Positions 1 through 11,800 of a stretch of 64,000 nucleotides of DNA are shown piece after piece; position 1 is the first letter of the stretch, and every line of letters starts with the position of its first letter. The notes under the pieces were generated by a model. It ran no database searches, was not told where the DNA came from, and saw nothing but the letters and a program-made list of their open reading frames with translations. Position numbers and translations under genes: made by a program. Source of the stretch: Diphasiastrum complanatum (Eukaryota > Streptophyta > Lycopodiopsida > Lycopodiales > Lycopodiaceae). The stretch lies in NCBI GenBank assembly GCA_029204225.1, contig MU831949.1, forward strand, positions 21,001 through 85,000. Reading direction: 5' to 3'.

Positions 1-1004
1 CCAAAAGGCCACTATACGAGATCCATGAACATAATCAATTGGGGTCAAGCACTAGCCACTGTGGATTGTGCTAATTCCAATCGATGTCGTATTGAAACGC
101 CTTCCATAAATGGGGAATTGACTTTGTTGGACCAATCAGCCCAGCAACGAAAAACACCCAAGCCCATTATATCTTAATAGCCACAGATTACGCCACTAAA
201 TGGATTGAGGCTCGTGCAACAAAGGACGCCAATGCAAAGACTGTCGTGCATTTTCTTTACGAAGATATTATTACATGTTTTGGTTGTCCTATAGAGCTAG
301 TTAGTGATTGCGACATGCACTTTTTAAATGTTGTCATTGATAATTTGCTATGCCATTACCTTGTAGTTCATCGAAAGAGTACATCATACTAATCTAGATG
401 TAATGGCCAGGCCGAATCAACTAACAAGACGATATGTAAGATATTGACAAAGATAGTTGAAACCAGTCGCTTTGATTGGGAAACGAAACTCTTATCAGCT
501 ATCTGGGCTTACCGCACCACCCCAAAGAAAGCCACATGGTGGGTTACCCCATTCCATCTCGTGTATGGTCAAGAGGCGGTAATGTCAGTCGAGTTCTTAG
601 TACCTTCTCTAAGAGTCATGAAATCCTTCTTTACATACCTCTGTGAGAAAGTTACAATTGAGCAACAAGTCAAAACCAGGCTATTTACGTTAGCCCTGTT
701 ATGCGAGACAAGACTCATATCTTACCACGCACAACTAGTTAACAAAAGACGTCAAAAGGCCTGGCATGACCGTCACTTGTGAAACAAGGATTTACACTTA
801 GGTGACCAGGTGCTTCTTTATACATCAAAAAAGCACCCCGACAAATTGAAATTCCGAAGTGAGGGACCGTATATTATACATAAAATCATTCCTAATGGTG
901 CAGTCCAGCTGCAAACACTTGACAGAATATTCCTAGACACTGTCGTCAACGGTGGTCGTCTATTGTGGTATTACGAGGAGTTGTTTTTTGTTGACCCAAT
1001 TTAA
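1..1004 (+). mobile_element. Ty3/gypsy integrase fragment, degenerate
   Basis: Reading across frames gives the catalytic core and C-terminal part of a plant Ty3/gypsy integrase. An early stretch resembles the core around ATDYATKWVEA. Then come the target-binding part with NGQAESTNK near 405-425, the block PFHLVYGQEAV near 550-585, and a C-terminal part with KFRSEGPYI near 850-870. The longest open pieces are 444-782 and 810-1004. In-frame stops (for example just after 390 and at 780) and frame changes break it, so it is dead. The upstream gag, protease and reverse transcriptase are outside the window or lost. The wording of the motifs fits the Athila/Tat-type plant gypsy elements better than chromoviruses, but that is inference. 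Confidence 0.85.
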
Positions 1005-1407
1005 CACTTTTTCCCTGGTATATATTTTAGATTTTTTATTTTTTTATTTTCTTGTTTGTTATTCTGTTTTTGCATGCCTATTTTTGTACTCTTTTCTTGT
1101 TTATAATTCATACCTGTACTTATTTACTCTATGTGCATTTTCTTTTTCTATAAATACCCATTTGTCATGAATGTTCTAGGTCAACAAATGCTAGACTACA
1201 CCATAGGAAACAGATTTATCACACTTTAGGCCCATCTCATTTCTGTCTCATGATATCTCAATATTCCCAATTAAGCATACAATCATTCATTGAGATACTT
1301 CTTTCCCATAAGAACTTCTACTTTGAGCCGCAGTCATATTTTCCCCCCTGAAGTTCTTCACTTGCATCACACAGCTCCATTCCTCCATACAGGGTTTCTG
1401 TCAAATC
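1005..1407. other. AT-rich stretch after the gypsy integrase, no gene
   Basis: A T-rich stretch follows the end of the integrase reading frame. No coding similarity was seen. It is probably the 3' non-coding part of the gypsy element. Confidence 0.4.
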
Positions 1408-1620
1408 TCAACCGAAGGACTCCTGTTAAATCTCAACTGGAACATCCTTTAAATCTCAACCAAAGCATCCTGTTAAATTTCGACTGGAGCATCCTGTTAA
1501 ATCTCGACTGGAGCACCCACTCAGATCTCGACCGGAGCATCCACTCAGATCTCGACCGGAGCACCCACTCAGATCTCGACCAGTGCACCCACTGAAATCT
1601 CGACCGGAGGTTTCAATTTC
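1408..1620. repeat. Minisatellite, about nine 24-bp units
   Basis: A motif close to ATCTCGACCGGAGCACCCAC recurs every 24 bases with substitutions. The first units read CTCAAC and later ones CTCGAC. Open frames here on both strands (such as repeated DLDRSTHS) are by-products of the period being a multiple of three. It lies downstream of the gypsy integrase, where Tat/Ogre-type elements often carry tandem repeats. That placement is inference. Confidence 0.8.
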
Positions 1621-2084
1621 AAAACTCAACAGACCCGCCACGTCACATCTCGTCCGAAGCCAGACAACGGCGTCCATAAATGTCATACTCATGATGCCAT
1701 TTGCACCTCAGCGAAGTGTGAATTCTAGAGTTTCTTGCGACAATTTATTGGCAATCTTCCTGTTCCTATGCTCGATTTTGGCGCTCTCTTGTTCCATGTT
1801 TCTGTCCTCGGTTACACTCCACATCCACTGAGTATCCACCATCGTGGGTTGATCCCCATTCAGAGTGCCATCACCGACACTTTCCAAACCTAACATCGCA
1901 TGCATAATACTTATCGATTTGAAACTTTTCGCATTCTAAGGGGTAGTGTCATGCAAGCATTCATCACGCTCCCATTACACTATTGACAACAACATCATCA
2001 ACATAAAACACTTGTTTTTTTTCCAGTTCATTCACCACCTCCACAAATCCATTTCCAGAGTTATCCACCTTCCCAACATCTCCT

Positions 2085-2463
2085 TCCTTGACCGACACCT
2101 CCATATCTTCTGCTTTTAGACATTATATCTTCCATTTTTTCTTACCCAACCTCATTCCATCACCGCCCTTTCATTCCGCAACATACTTGTTTTACACATC
2201 TTCCAATCTGTCCTTGACCGACACCTCCACATCTTCTGCTTTCAGACATTATATCTTCCATTATTCCTTACCCAACCTCATTCCATCACCACCCTTTCAT
2301 TTCGCAACATACTTTGTTTTACACATCTTCCAATCCGTCCTTGCTTGACACCTCCACATCTTCTGTTTTCAGACATTATATTTTCCATTTTTCCTTACCC
2401 AACCTCATTCCATCACCGCCCTTTCATTCCGCAACATACTTCGCTTTACACACATCCCTTTTC
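2085..2463. repeat. Three tandem copies of a 126-bp unit
   Basis: The unit begins TCCTTGACCGACACCTCC and recurs at about 2085, 2211 and 2338, giving periods of 126 and 127. Each copy carries the same landmarks in order: CTTCTGC, AGACATTATAT, ACCCAACCTCATTCC and CAACATACTT. Copies differ by a few substitutions, so they are an old or unequal-crossover array. They lie between two blocks of the 24-bp minisatellite family. Confidence 0.88.
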
Positions 2464-2496
2464 AACCGACGCTTTCACTTGCCTTCTCACCCAAAC

Positions 2497-2640
2497 CATT
2501 CCGATCCCATCTCAACCGAAGCCTCTGTTCAATTCTCAACCGAAGCCCTCCGTTCAATTCTCAACCAAAGCCTCCGTCCCATCTCAACCGAAGCCTCCGT
2601 CAATTCTCAACTGACGCCACCAGTCAAATCTCAACTGACA
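2497..2640. repeat. Second minisatellite block (TCTCAACCGAAG units)
   Basis: Six or so imperfect units of about 23-25 bases contain TCTCAACCGAAGCCTCCGTT. They are recognisably the same unit as at 1408-1620 (CTCAACC/CTCGACC core), so both blocks probably belong to one retrotransposon 3' region. Confidence 0.72.
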
Positions 2641-2679
2641 CACTTTTTTAGAACACTATTTTTTCCATTTTTTTCATCA

Positions 2680-3920
2680 TGTCTTCCAACCCTAGTTCCA
2701 GTTCCGATGACCCCGATGCTAATAAAATCGGATCCAACTGTGCAAATTGGATATTACCGAGATGCAGACCTGGTACCAGCATTTTTCAAGACAATTGAGT
2801 TCCAAATCCCTGTCCTGACTGGGTATCAGGGTCTGTACCTGCTACACATGGCATACACGAATTCTAATGCAACTGCAAGATCATGCCAACTTATAGTTCC
2901 CCCTGTTAGGAACTATATTTATAATATTTCTTTTGCAGCAGCCGATATGCAACCCTTCGGGTTCCCTTGAGGACCAAATGTTGTCACCAGGATGCTCTAG
3001 AAGATTGAGCAAATAGCCTATTTCAAATATATAGATCCCTGAGTGGAAAAATGGAAGAATAAAGAGGCCATTAATGATCAACAACTGGCAGTGGCATGTG
3101 CATACTTGACCAAGTGCACACAAAGACCACAAACAAAGGTGCTGCGGGTACCCATGTCCCTATTCCACATGATGGTAGATTCACGACTACATGCCCAAAA
3201 CCTTTATGATTGGGCACAATTTGCTTCAAACTGCCTTCATGATTGTGTTAAGAACAAGGAGTCAATAACCGTCATGTTATATCTCATGACTGACATCACA
3301 CTTCAATAGGTACAAAATGGGCCCAGGCTTCAACAACACCTGCAAGTTGCCAACAAAGCATGGGACATCCCTATACTAGTCCAAACAGTCCAAGCGTCCA
3401 CGCTCACGGGCTACTTCACCATCAAGGCTTCCACCCAAAAGAGTGAATACCAGTATTATTCCACTGGTACACAAGCCACCAAGTTCTCAACCTGATCCAC
3501 AAGCAGCAACATCATCGGCAGCTCAACAGGCCGATATCTCTAAGGCCCAGTTGCCAGACACAAGGCAACAACGCATACGTTGAAAGCTTCAGGCCAGGAG
3601 GAAATCACTGGATGGCACAACATCAGAAGAGTCAGCTTCAGATGATGACACAATGTCTATTTTTTGGATTAGCTTCACCATCTCACACCCCTGATCAGTA
3701 CCCAACCATCACTAACCCTGAGAAGCTCTCCGAAGCAGCTAAGCGCTCGATGATCGGCCTATCCAAAGCAAGCTACCACATGCATTGGTTGATAAGCCAA
3801 CACCAAGTGCTTGAGAATAAGGTCCAGTACCAGGACCGAGAGATTGCGCAACAACAAATGTTGGCTAAAGAAAAAGAAAAAGAAACAAATGAAATCAGAT
3901 CCGTGATGGTCGGGTAGAAA
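2680..3920 (+). pseudogene. Broken ORF set, unrecognised (retroelement-associated?)
   Basis: Plus-strand open segments at 2314-2970, 3043-3309 and 3612-3917 look like pieces of one decayed protein. The middle piece contains NLYDWAQFASNCLHD, a composition more like real protein than chance. The last piece ends in a lysine/glutamate-rich, coiled-coil-like tail (REIAQQQMLAKEKEKE). I recognise no family. Its place next to gypsy tandem repeats suggests a gag or extra retroelement ORF, but a host gene fragment is not excluded. Confidence 0.35.
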
Positions 3921-3939
3921 ATGAAATGTATCCACAACA

Positions 3940-4204
3940 CATGTATCTTCATTTAAGAAGTAAATCTGAAATTTTCAGCATGTAATTGAGTCAAGATCAC
4001 ATGAAATTGGTTTGAGCATGGGCGCCCTACTGCTAGCTCTCAAATAGGTGAAGGTGCCCTGCAATTTCTTGCAAAAAAGCTATAAGAAGATGAACATATT
4101 CTTCTCCTGCAAAAATCAGTAGCTTGATGATTTTCTGCAACCAAAAGGAGAAGAAGATAGCTTCCTATCGGGTGCCCTCCTGCAAGCAATATGATCACCT
4201 AAAG
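3940..4204 (-). mobile_element. Truncated 5' leader of a minus-strand LTR element
   Basis: This stretch lies directly inside the primer-binding site at 4205-4216 and has no coding sequence. It is best read as the leader of the minus-strand element whose 5' LTR is at 4217-4709. The body of that element is missing. Confidence 0.5.
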
Positions 4205-4216
4205 GCTCTGATACCA
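4205..4216 (-). other. Primer-binding site (initiator tRNA-Met type)
   Basis: GCTCTGATACCA is the reverse complement of TGGTATCAGAGC, the usual plant LTR-retrotransposon primer-binding site. It abuts the LTR start TGTAGG at 4217 and sets the element's orientation as minus. Confidence 0.8.
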
Positions 4217-4709
4217 TGTAGGAAATAGAAGCCTAAGGATCCAGGATCTTACTATTCAATCACACAAAGCATTCTCAAAAGAAAGAGAGAGATGGCTAGA
4301 AACCCTCTTGTAGAAACTCGTGGACATCCAAGGAGAATAGTTAGTATTTCTTACAAAAGTGTCATATACAAATGGGATGTACACATATATATAGTCCAAG
4401 ATGACTATCTAACTACTTGACTATTGGCTTTCCAACTACTTGACTATTGGCTATCCAACTACTTGACTATTGACTATCCAACTTTCTATAAGTTACATAG
4501 AAAGAATAAGGTACCTCCAATATGTCAAATTGGGATACATAATGTCACAATTAGGCCTCGTGGACCCATACCAAGTTAATTTCATACTAACTTAGCTAAC
4601 TCTAAGTTTAGTAGGCCTAATATAATAAATGACCATGGTTACACAACTCTCGACCTTTTGGGTCAAAGTAACCTATGGTAATGTAAGCAATTCCATTTAC
4701 ATTCCAACA
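4217..4709 (-). mobile_element. LTR of a minus-strand retrotransposon, 493 bp
   Basis: It begins TGTAGGAAAT and ends ATTCCAACA, so the ends are inverted (TGTTGGAAT against TGTAGGAAA). It contains a short tandem repeat of CTACTTGACTATTGGC at about 4412-4480. It follows a correct primer-binding site. No second copy is in the window, and on its outer side it meets a copia gag fragment, suggesting insertion into that older element. Confidence 0.75.
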
Positions 4710-4710
4710 G

Positions 4711-5175
4711 TTGCGCTCTTGCCATCAATTGCCATAATCTTGTTCAAAGTTTTGCTAGTCAAAAGACTTTGCCATCTATTGAAGAATTGCAAGAGGTGTG
4801 GGTGGTCGAAGAGGATAGGGTTGTCAATGTCAAGACAAGAAGTGAACCTACTTCTACCAATGTTGGAGATGAAGAGGCACTCTTTATCAAAGACAATCGC
4901 AAAGGAGGAGGCAAGTGGAACTCAACAAGAAGAGCACCATGGATCAATGGCAAGGTCAGGCAACATCCTCTTATGGTGGTAAGAAGGATAAGTCTAAACT
5001 CAAGTGTTTTCATTGTGGCAAAAGAGTCACTTTGCTAGTGAGTGCAATAAAAAGAAAACAGAGCAATTGGAAGATAGCAAGCAAAGCAAATTTACTAATG
5101 ATGTTTGACTACATGCACCAAGGAGATCCTTTGGATCAAATGGATGTTATTGGATTTTCACTTGCTGGATTCTAA
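4711..5175 (+). mobile_element. Ty1/copia gag fragment, degenerate
   Basis: Shifted frames match the gag of the intact copia element at 26936-30880. There is a VQS-like stretch, then PSIEELQEV (PSVGDLQEV in the intact copy), an acidic linker, and a zinc knuckle whose first half reads CFHCGK before a frame change. It is interrupted by frameshifts and has lost everything downstream of the knuckle. Confidence 0.75.
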
Positions 5176-5188
5176 GAAGACTTACAAT

Positions 5189-5560
5189 TGTTATGTCCAT
5201 GTCTTGAATTGAGGATTTGGAACAAGCCTTGATGCAGTTATCTGGCACACTAGTGTTCGAGATTATTAGTTACACCTCGATATTCCAATACAGGCCAATA
5301 ATGTAGCTAATAACCTTGAGAAAGCCTAGACAATCCAATTAGGACTTGTGGAGTAGTGCGTGGTGTTTTACGGCTATAGGCATGTAGAGGAGTATCAATC
5401 GTAATTGATTTTGAGTTCAGTAAAGAATTAGGATTTTAAAAGGAATGTTCTTAGGCTCCAGAGTTTACCTATAAAAATTTCAAATGTGATGATCAATCTG
5501 TCTTCTAGCACACAAATCCACTCAAACACAATTAACCTCTAAGTTTTTTGTGAGAATACT
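5189..5560 (+). mobile_element. Diverged LTR relic, same family as the LTRs at 18309 and 24690
   Basis: It starts TGTTATG and shares a scattered series of blocks with the LTR at 18309-18786: GTGTTCGAGATT, CAAGGCCA/CAGGCCA, CTAATAACCTTGAGA and GGCTATAGGCA. Similarity is partial and the far end is unclear. Confidence 0.55.
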
Positions 5561-7370
5561 TACGGAGGTGTGATGTGCTTATTGGGATGTATTCAAAGAT
5601 ATTTAGACCCAATTTTTCATGAAGGATTACTTGTTATGTCCTTGATAATTTTGGGAACACATCTAAGTCACTAAAAAAAACTAGGGTCATGCTAAATTAG
5701 AGGCTATTGGTGTTTGAAACTTCTTCGAGAGAGCTTTTGTGAATGAATTGGTTCATGCGTCATCAAGTCCAAATGAGTGATCTCAAACTCTAGCAAAAAG
5801 CTTGATCTTTTGATTCATCACCAATGTACTATGATTAAAATCCATTCAATGCTCATTTGATAGTCTCTTTAATTATTCATGGTAAATTTATGAATGTGAA
5901 GTCTTTTTTTCAAGTTCCTTGAATGCACACAAATTTCAATCGTTGTTATAACAATCCACATCAATGGTTACAAATACACGACATAGTTTTTCCTTCTAGG
6001 TCCCTAAATGCATATAGATTCCCATTCAATTTGATGCTAAATTGTTGTAACTGTTCATGTAAACTATGATGCTATGAACCAATTCCAAGCGTTTTTTAGT
6101 TCGCATGGTTTCATGTCTGGGGATGTGCATGTGAATGTCTGGGATGTGCATGTGAATTTGAAGACGCCTCCCAAACTTTTGAACTTTGATGTAGTTAATA
6201 TTTGACATCTTTGATGCCAGCCCTCAAGTTGTCCTCCCGGGCTGTCAAAGGATGATACTTCTAATGCATTTTACCTTGTCAAAGCCCCCCTCTCTGAAAG
6301 CTTCATCCATGATGTTGCAATTTCTTGCAATAGTCTTTTACCAAGCGCTCATCCTCATTGAAGTTTTTTACAGAACTGATAGCAAATTTCCTAGCACGTA
6401 GAACATCATGGCAAACCTTCACCCATCCATTTTTCATCGTATAGGTTTGATTCTGTCTTAAACTTCAGTTCCATTGGTTTTTATTGCAACCTCTTAACTT
6501 AAAATCATTTTCTTTGAGCTATAATATCTTCTGGTTGCATATGAATCAAAAGCATGCATCCTTAACGTTTTCTTTTGCTAATAGTAACAATATCTTCAAA
6601 AACCTTCCTCCAAAATGACCTGGTTTTCCACAATAATGACTCTCATCCTTGAAAACAGAATATAATCTGCCTTTTTTCAGTTGAAGGTAGAACTGGCATG
6701 GTAATAGCAAAATGTTCATGAATATGAAGCTTTAATATGATGTGGCATTTCAAAGTTGGGCAATTCCAATCTTGAGAATGAAGAATGCCCGTTAAATACT
6801 AGATCTATGTATACGAAATTCATTGAAGACACTCAAATTCATACTGTTTACATGGAATGAAGTAGGTAATAAAGCATTCAAAAAAAAAAGTTGCATAAGG
6901 GAGTGGATATCATGGCATTTACTTAGATAGAGCATAGATGCCAACATTTCCCCAATCATGCTTCAACAAATTAAACTTTTATAGCATATTGTAGTTTTCA
7001 TTCTTCTAAGCTACAGAAAATACTGGTGAAATTTTTTCTTTCCATGTATTGGGTCCATGACAGTTTTCCATCTTGTATTTGATGCACGATTGACAATAAA
7101 GTGAGAAACTGTATGCACGAAAAAGGAATTTTCCACTTGAAAAATATTCCAAAACATACAATCGAACTGAAAATGATCACCAAGAATGCCCCTGCCGGTA
7201 GATCAAACATGGCTATTTCGAAAGAACATCTCTGCACCTTAAAATGCTCGACTCATTACAGCATCACTTACGTATGCTGTGACTTATAGTAGCTTCTAAT
7301 CTACATTCTAAAAATCAGGTTGAAAGTTAAATGTACCCAATTGATGGCCATGACTTTTTATAATGTTTCC
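5561..7370. other. Intergenic stretch, no gene recognised
   Basis: AT-rich sequence with only short chance ORFs. A small direct repeat (GGATGTGCATGTGAAT) occurs at about 6120-6160. The right end should include the 3' UTR of the minus-strand YIP4-like gene. No convincing polyadenylation site was chosen. Confidence 0.5.
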
Positions 7371-7631
7371 CTAATTATTTGCCAGAACCAGAAAGCCCAT
7401 AGACACATATAACAGAAGTACTGGATATACAGCTAATGCTTTTCTGCTTGGTGGAACAGCTGTGCTAACAAAGGGATACACTGCCCAAGAGCTCCAAGCA
7501 ACTGTAAGAAGCACAATAATGCTCCTAAAAATTTTATTATCCTTGGCCATGCAAATACTGGCTCCAATATCCAAGGGGAAGAGGCAGTAGCCCAAGACAC
7601 TTAAGCTCTGTAAGAAAATGATAGAGCCTCC
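7371..7631 (-). CDS. YIP4: YIP4-like gene, exon 3 (terminal)
   Basis: 87 codons including the stop TAG at 7373-7371. It opens after a CTCTTACAG acceptor with [10 protein letters not shown] and ends GFLVLANN. It carries the last three membrane segments. Confidence 0.93.
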   Translation of the reverse strand, partial: GGSIIFLQSLSVLGYCLFPLDIGASICMAKDNKIFRSIIVLLTVAWSSWAVYPFVSTAVPPSRKALAVYPVLLLYVSMGFLVLANN

Positions 7632-7915
7632 CTGTAAGAGTACACTCATAAGTACAAGAATGTTGGAGCTAAGAGAAGAACAATCAACCTCGACTTCCAT
7701 TCTTGCTACAAATAACTGATCTTCACAAGTTGTAACAAAGCCTACACCAAGTCAAAGCACAGCAGCTAGAGACCCCCTTGACAAACCTAAATTAAATCAA
7801 TAAGTACTCACCAGAAGCACAACATTCAACGTAAGCACAATGGCTCCAGCTGACAGGACAGCAAAAACTACGGCAAAGACCTTGGCCTGCAAACTCAAAA
7901 GCAAATAATATCATC

Positions 7916-7979
<64 letters not shown>

Positions 7980-8838
7980 AGTTTGCTGAACCCCCACTTC
8001 AAATCCTGGGAAATCATACAAGTTACAACCATAGTTTGCCTCAAGCATCTTCAGCAACTACCAGAAACTAAACTATCTTTCATTGTCATCCAAATCTTCT
8101 AGACATGGTTGGTATGCAGCCTCCACGACATTGCCGAGGAAATGGGACATCACCATTGATGATGATCTTCACAGCACATCAACGCAGCTCCCTGAGTTTC
8201 CCTCAGACGTAAATTGCTTAAAACAGAAAGTGGTTTCAGAAGAGCTTAATTCTTAACTACTCTTCTATCTCCCATTAGTTTGCCTTTGTAGAACAAATGA
8301 GCCCATCAACTCACATTATCAAAGCATGTCTATGCTTACACCTCCAAGAACAGCACTTTTGTCAAAGGCCTCCATACATGTAGTTGTGACACTTCAGGTC
8401 CTATCAAAGTCTTCTGGGGCAGCTCGAAAAGCAATGGAAAAAGGTCAAACTGAGAAATGCAGCGAGGGAAATCACAGCAGGAGGTACAGAATGCACTTTG
8501 GGTCACATCACCCTTACATTATAATTGGAACATTTATCAAAGATGGCTCTGGGGAACCTCTTGTTCGACCCAAACGTTGCATCTGCCTAAACTAAAGCTT
8601 AGGGGACAGAGATAATGAGCACTATCTTTTATTCACTTGCTCACAACATTGTATCAGTAGGGGGATTCATCTCATGACTGCACATACAATTCGCCAAAAC
8701 TACACGGATAAGTTTATTATCCTTATGCCAGGGAAAGGGCAAATTACTTATGTTTATTCTTCTCTATATCTCTCTTCCCTTCTTTGCACTTGTATTTGAC
8801 CTAAGGACCTCTTGTTTAATTTTGTCTCATGTCTTCCA

Positions 8839-8892
<54 letters not shown>

Positions 8893-11800
8893 CTAGATGG
8901 GGCACTAGGGTCAGCCCCCCCCCCCCCCGGGCAGTCTTTCCTTGTTACTGCAACAGCAGGCGCTCCTCCTGTTCTTGCTAGAGCCACTGCTGACTGCTGC
9001 CACCACCTTGGTGAGTTGGGGGGGGGGGATACCTCCTACTGCTGTTCCTGCATCTCATAATCGGTCCATTGAAGGCCGTAAAGCCATTAGCAACCATAGT
9101 TCCAAGATGGGTTTAAGCCTAGTTAGTAGCTATAATCAATAGGGTGAAATAAAGGTTGAAGTATAGGGCCAAGGTAATGCATTTGATAAGGCCAACTTCT
9201 AATTTTGAAATCCAAGATGTTCCCCTCATGCCTTTCAATACTCCCTTCCCATGACAAAAAAGTTCTGAGATTTAGAAAAAAACAAATAAATCTCTATTTC
9301 CCGAAAAAGATTTCCCCCAAGTTTCATTTGAAATGGATTCCAAATGGAACTTTGGAAGGAAGGGGGAAGCGGGACAAGTCTCGGCTTGTTTTTTTGTAGG
9401 GGGCCATGTGAGAAGAGAGGACAAAAAACTTAACTTTAACACACAAGCCCCTCCACCAAAACAAACAAAAACAGAAGTCTTTTTAGAAGACGAGCTCTGG
9501 AGGCAGGCGCCTGCACAGCCCCCACTTTGATGGATTAGTTTCCAGACCAGACTGGATCATCATACTGAGGGATTTTACACGGCCTGGAGAACCATGAGGG
9601 GCATAGCTACATTTATTATTCACTTTGCCTCTATTAAGGACTGCAAAGAAGCTTTACATTGTAGAGCCAAATTGCGGGGTACTACCATCTATATGACGAT
9701 GACATATATTCAGGTTGAGGAAAGATGTAAAGCCTTCCAAGAGCTCATGAGTCTTGCAAACTAGAAATCTATCGTGATGGTCGTACACGGTATCATAGGA
9801 GTTCCTTGTGCTAGGGAGTTGGGGGCTTTGGGCTAGGGAGCATCTGGGGGCTCCATCCCACACCACATTCAGATTGGAGTATGGAACTACTATGATGGTA
9901 TACACTCATCGTCCATCGTTGGTGACCTAATTGATTCCATCCCCGGACATGATTTCCTGCTTTTCATGGAGATTCATGACTCAAGATATAGGACTACCCA
10001 CTTTCTCAGGATATAGATGGGGTGTTTCAATATATAGGCTAGAGACTAGATCAATGAGTGGACACGGCTCTAGTGGAGTCGCTTGTTTATACAGAGTGTC
10101 TTTACTCGCTCATGAAGTCAACGAGCATGCACGCTATATTTCCCGTATGGTGAGAGACATCGAGGACCTTGAGTCTGAGCTATTGATCCATGTTGTTGAC
10201 TTAATGTCTCGAATCTTGGCCACTCTCTCAATCGTGATATTTTATCTGGCTTCCCATCATCATGGTGAATAAATATTATCCACCGTATTCACAAAAATGG
10301 TGACTCCTTGATTTCTAGTAACTATAGCAATATCATGATTGACCACGTTCTTGTGAAGTTATGTATGGTACTATCCCTTAGTCAAGGGAGGCTGAGATCA
10401 AGAGACGTATATGCTCTGGACCAGGTACGAATTAGAGCCCACTACTCTACTACTAACCATATCTTCACTCCTTAGGTTCTCATCGAGGAGGCTAGATATA
10501 GGAAAGAGCGAGCTTACTATTGTTTTGTGGATTTCAAAAAAGCCTTTGACTCTGCCCCACCTTCCTTGCTCACACATAGACTTCTTATCTTGGTTTTTCC
10601 ACGGACATTATCTTGGTTGTGATAGCACATCATGAGAGAATTGTGGGTTGTTTTCGACATGAGAGTGGTATTTCTAAGCAAATTTGGGGCACCATTGGGG
10701 TGAAGCAACCGCTCTCTTTCAACTACTCTCTATGGATTATATATTGATGAGTTGGAGAGGGCCATCTCATAGTGTGGTGGATCTGGTTGCAAACTAGGAG
10801 ATATTTTGCCATTCTTCTTTATGTCGATGATGTGGTTCTAGTCTACTTGACTAGAGAGGGTGGTTCACAAAAACAATTGGATTGTCTATAAACCTTTTGC
10901 ACGAGATGGAAGTTAGGTGTGAACATTGCAAAGACCAAAGTTATGGTCTTCAATACTTCTAGAGTTTTTATGCAGTGTTAGGAGCTCATTATTTATGGAC
11001 GCTCTCTTTGTCCCTTCTCCATGTGAAGCACTTTAGATCAAGCATAGATTGATAATCAAGATCTATCTCAAAAAACTAAGGCAAAGACACAATACTACAT
11101 GCATACAATCATCAAGCAAGTACATATACACGTGTGGAAGAGGTACTTGAAAAACACTAAGTACAAAAACTTCTTGCTCTCGAGTAGAGAGAGAATCTCA
11201 CTATGGAGCCTCGAGTAGAGAGAGAATGTAGAATAGTCACAAATTGCCAAATCTCAAATATCACTCAAAAACTCAAGTAGAGAGAGAAAACCAATTTGAC
11301 TCAAAATAGTGTAGAAATCTCATAAATCTAAAAACCTTACAATACAAGTAGATTGATCTCCTATATGTTAGCTACTCGAGGTAGAGGGGAGTGTAAGCTG
11401 ATTGGACCCCTTCTTTCCCTCCTAAAAATCCTATTGGTTGAGTGACATATGAGGCCTTAATCTTGATTGGACCATTTTGAGAGATTCTAGCTTTTTGATT
11501 GGTCACTAGCTCTCATGACAACACAAGGAGATGTGTCACTCACCAAATCTAATCATGACAAATGTAAGTAGCTTAACCTAACTCAAGCTACATTGAATTG
11601 GTTTTAATGGCAAAAATCAGCATTAGAGATGTATCTTTCAATTTTATAGATCATGCATATGTGTGTGCATGCACGCACACACGTATTTAGTGTTAAAACT
11701 TTCAAATTTTGCAGATTAGAATAATCCAAATAAAAAGCTGGAGTTCGTGAATGATATGTATATCATGGTTGTTGAAACACTAATTGACAACTAACCTACC

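Noticed and set aside
1290-1692. ORFs with DLDRSTHS or GCSGRDLS repeats
   Set aside because: The 24-bp minisatellite keeps frames open on both strands. Not a gene.
7792-7980. Minus-strand ORF with RERERE repeat
   Set aside because: The start is a translated CT microsatellite. The real content is YIP4-like exon 2 in a different frame.
8754-9142. ORFs on both strands with SLSLSL or RERERE
   Set aside because: They are microsatellite and poly-C translations with no conserved protein.
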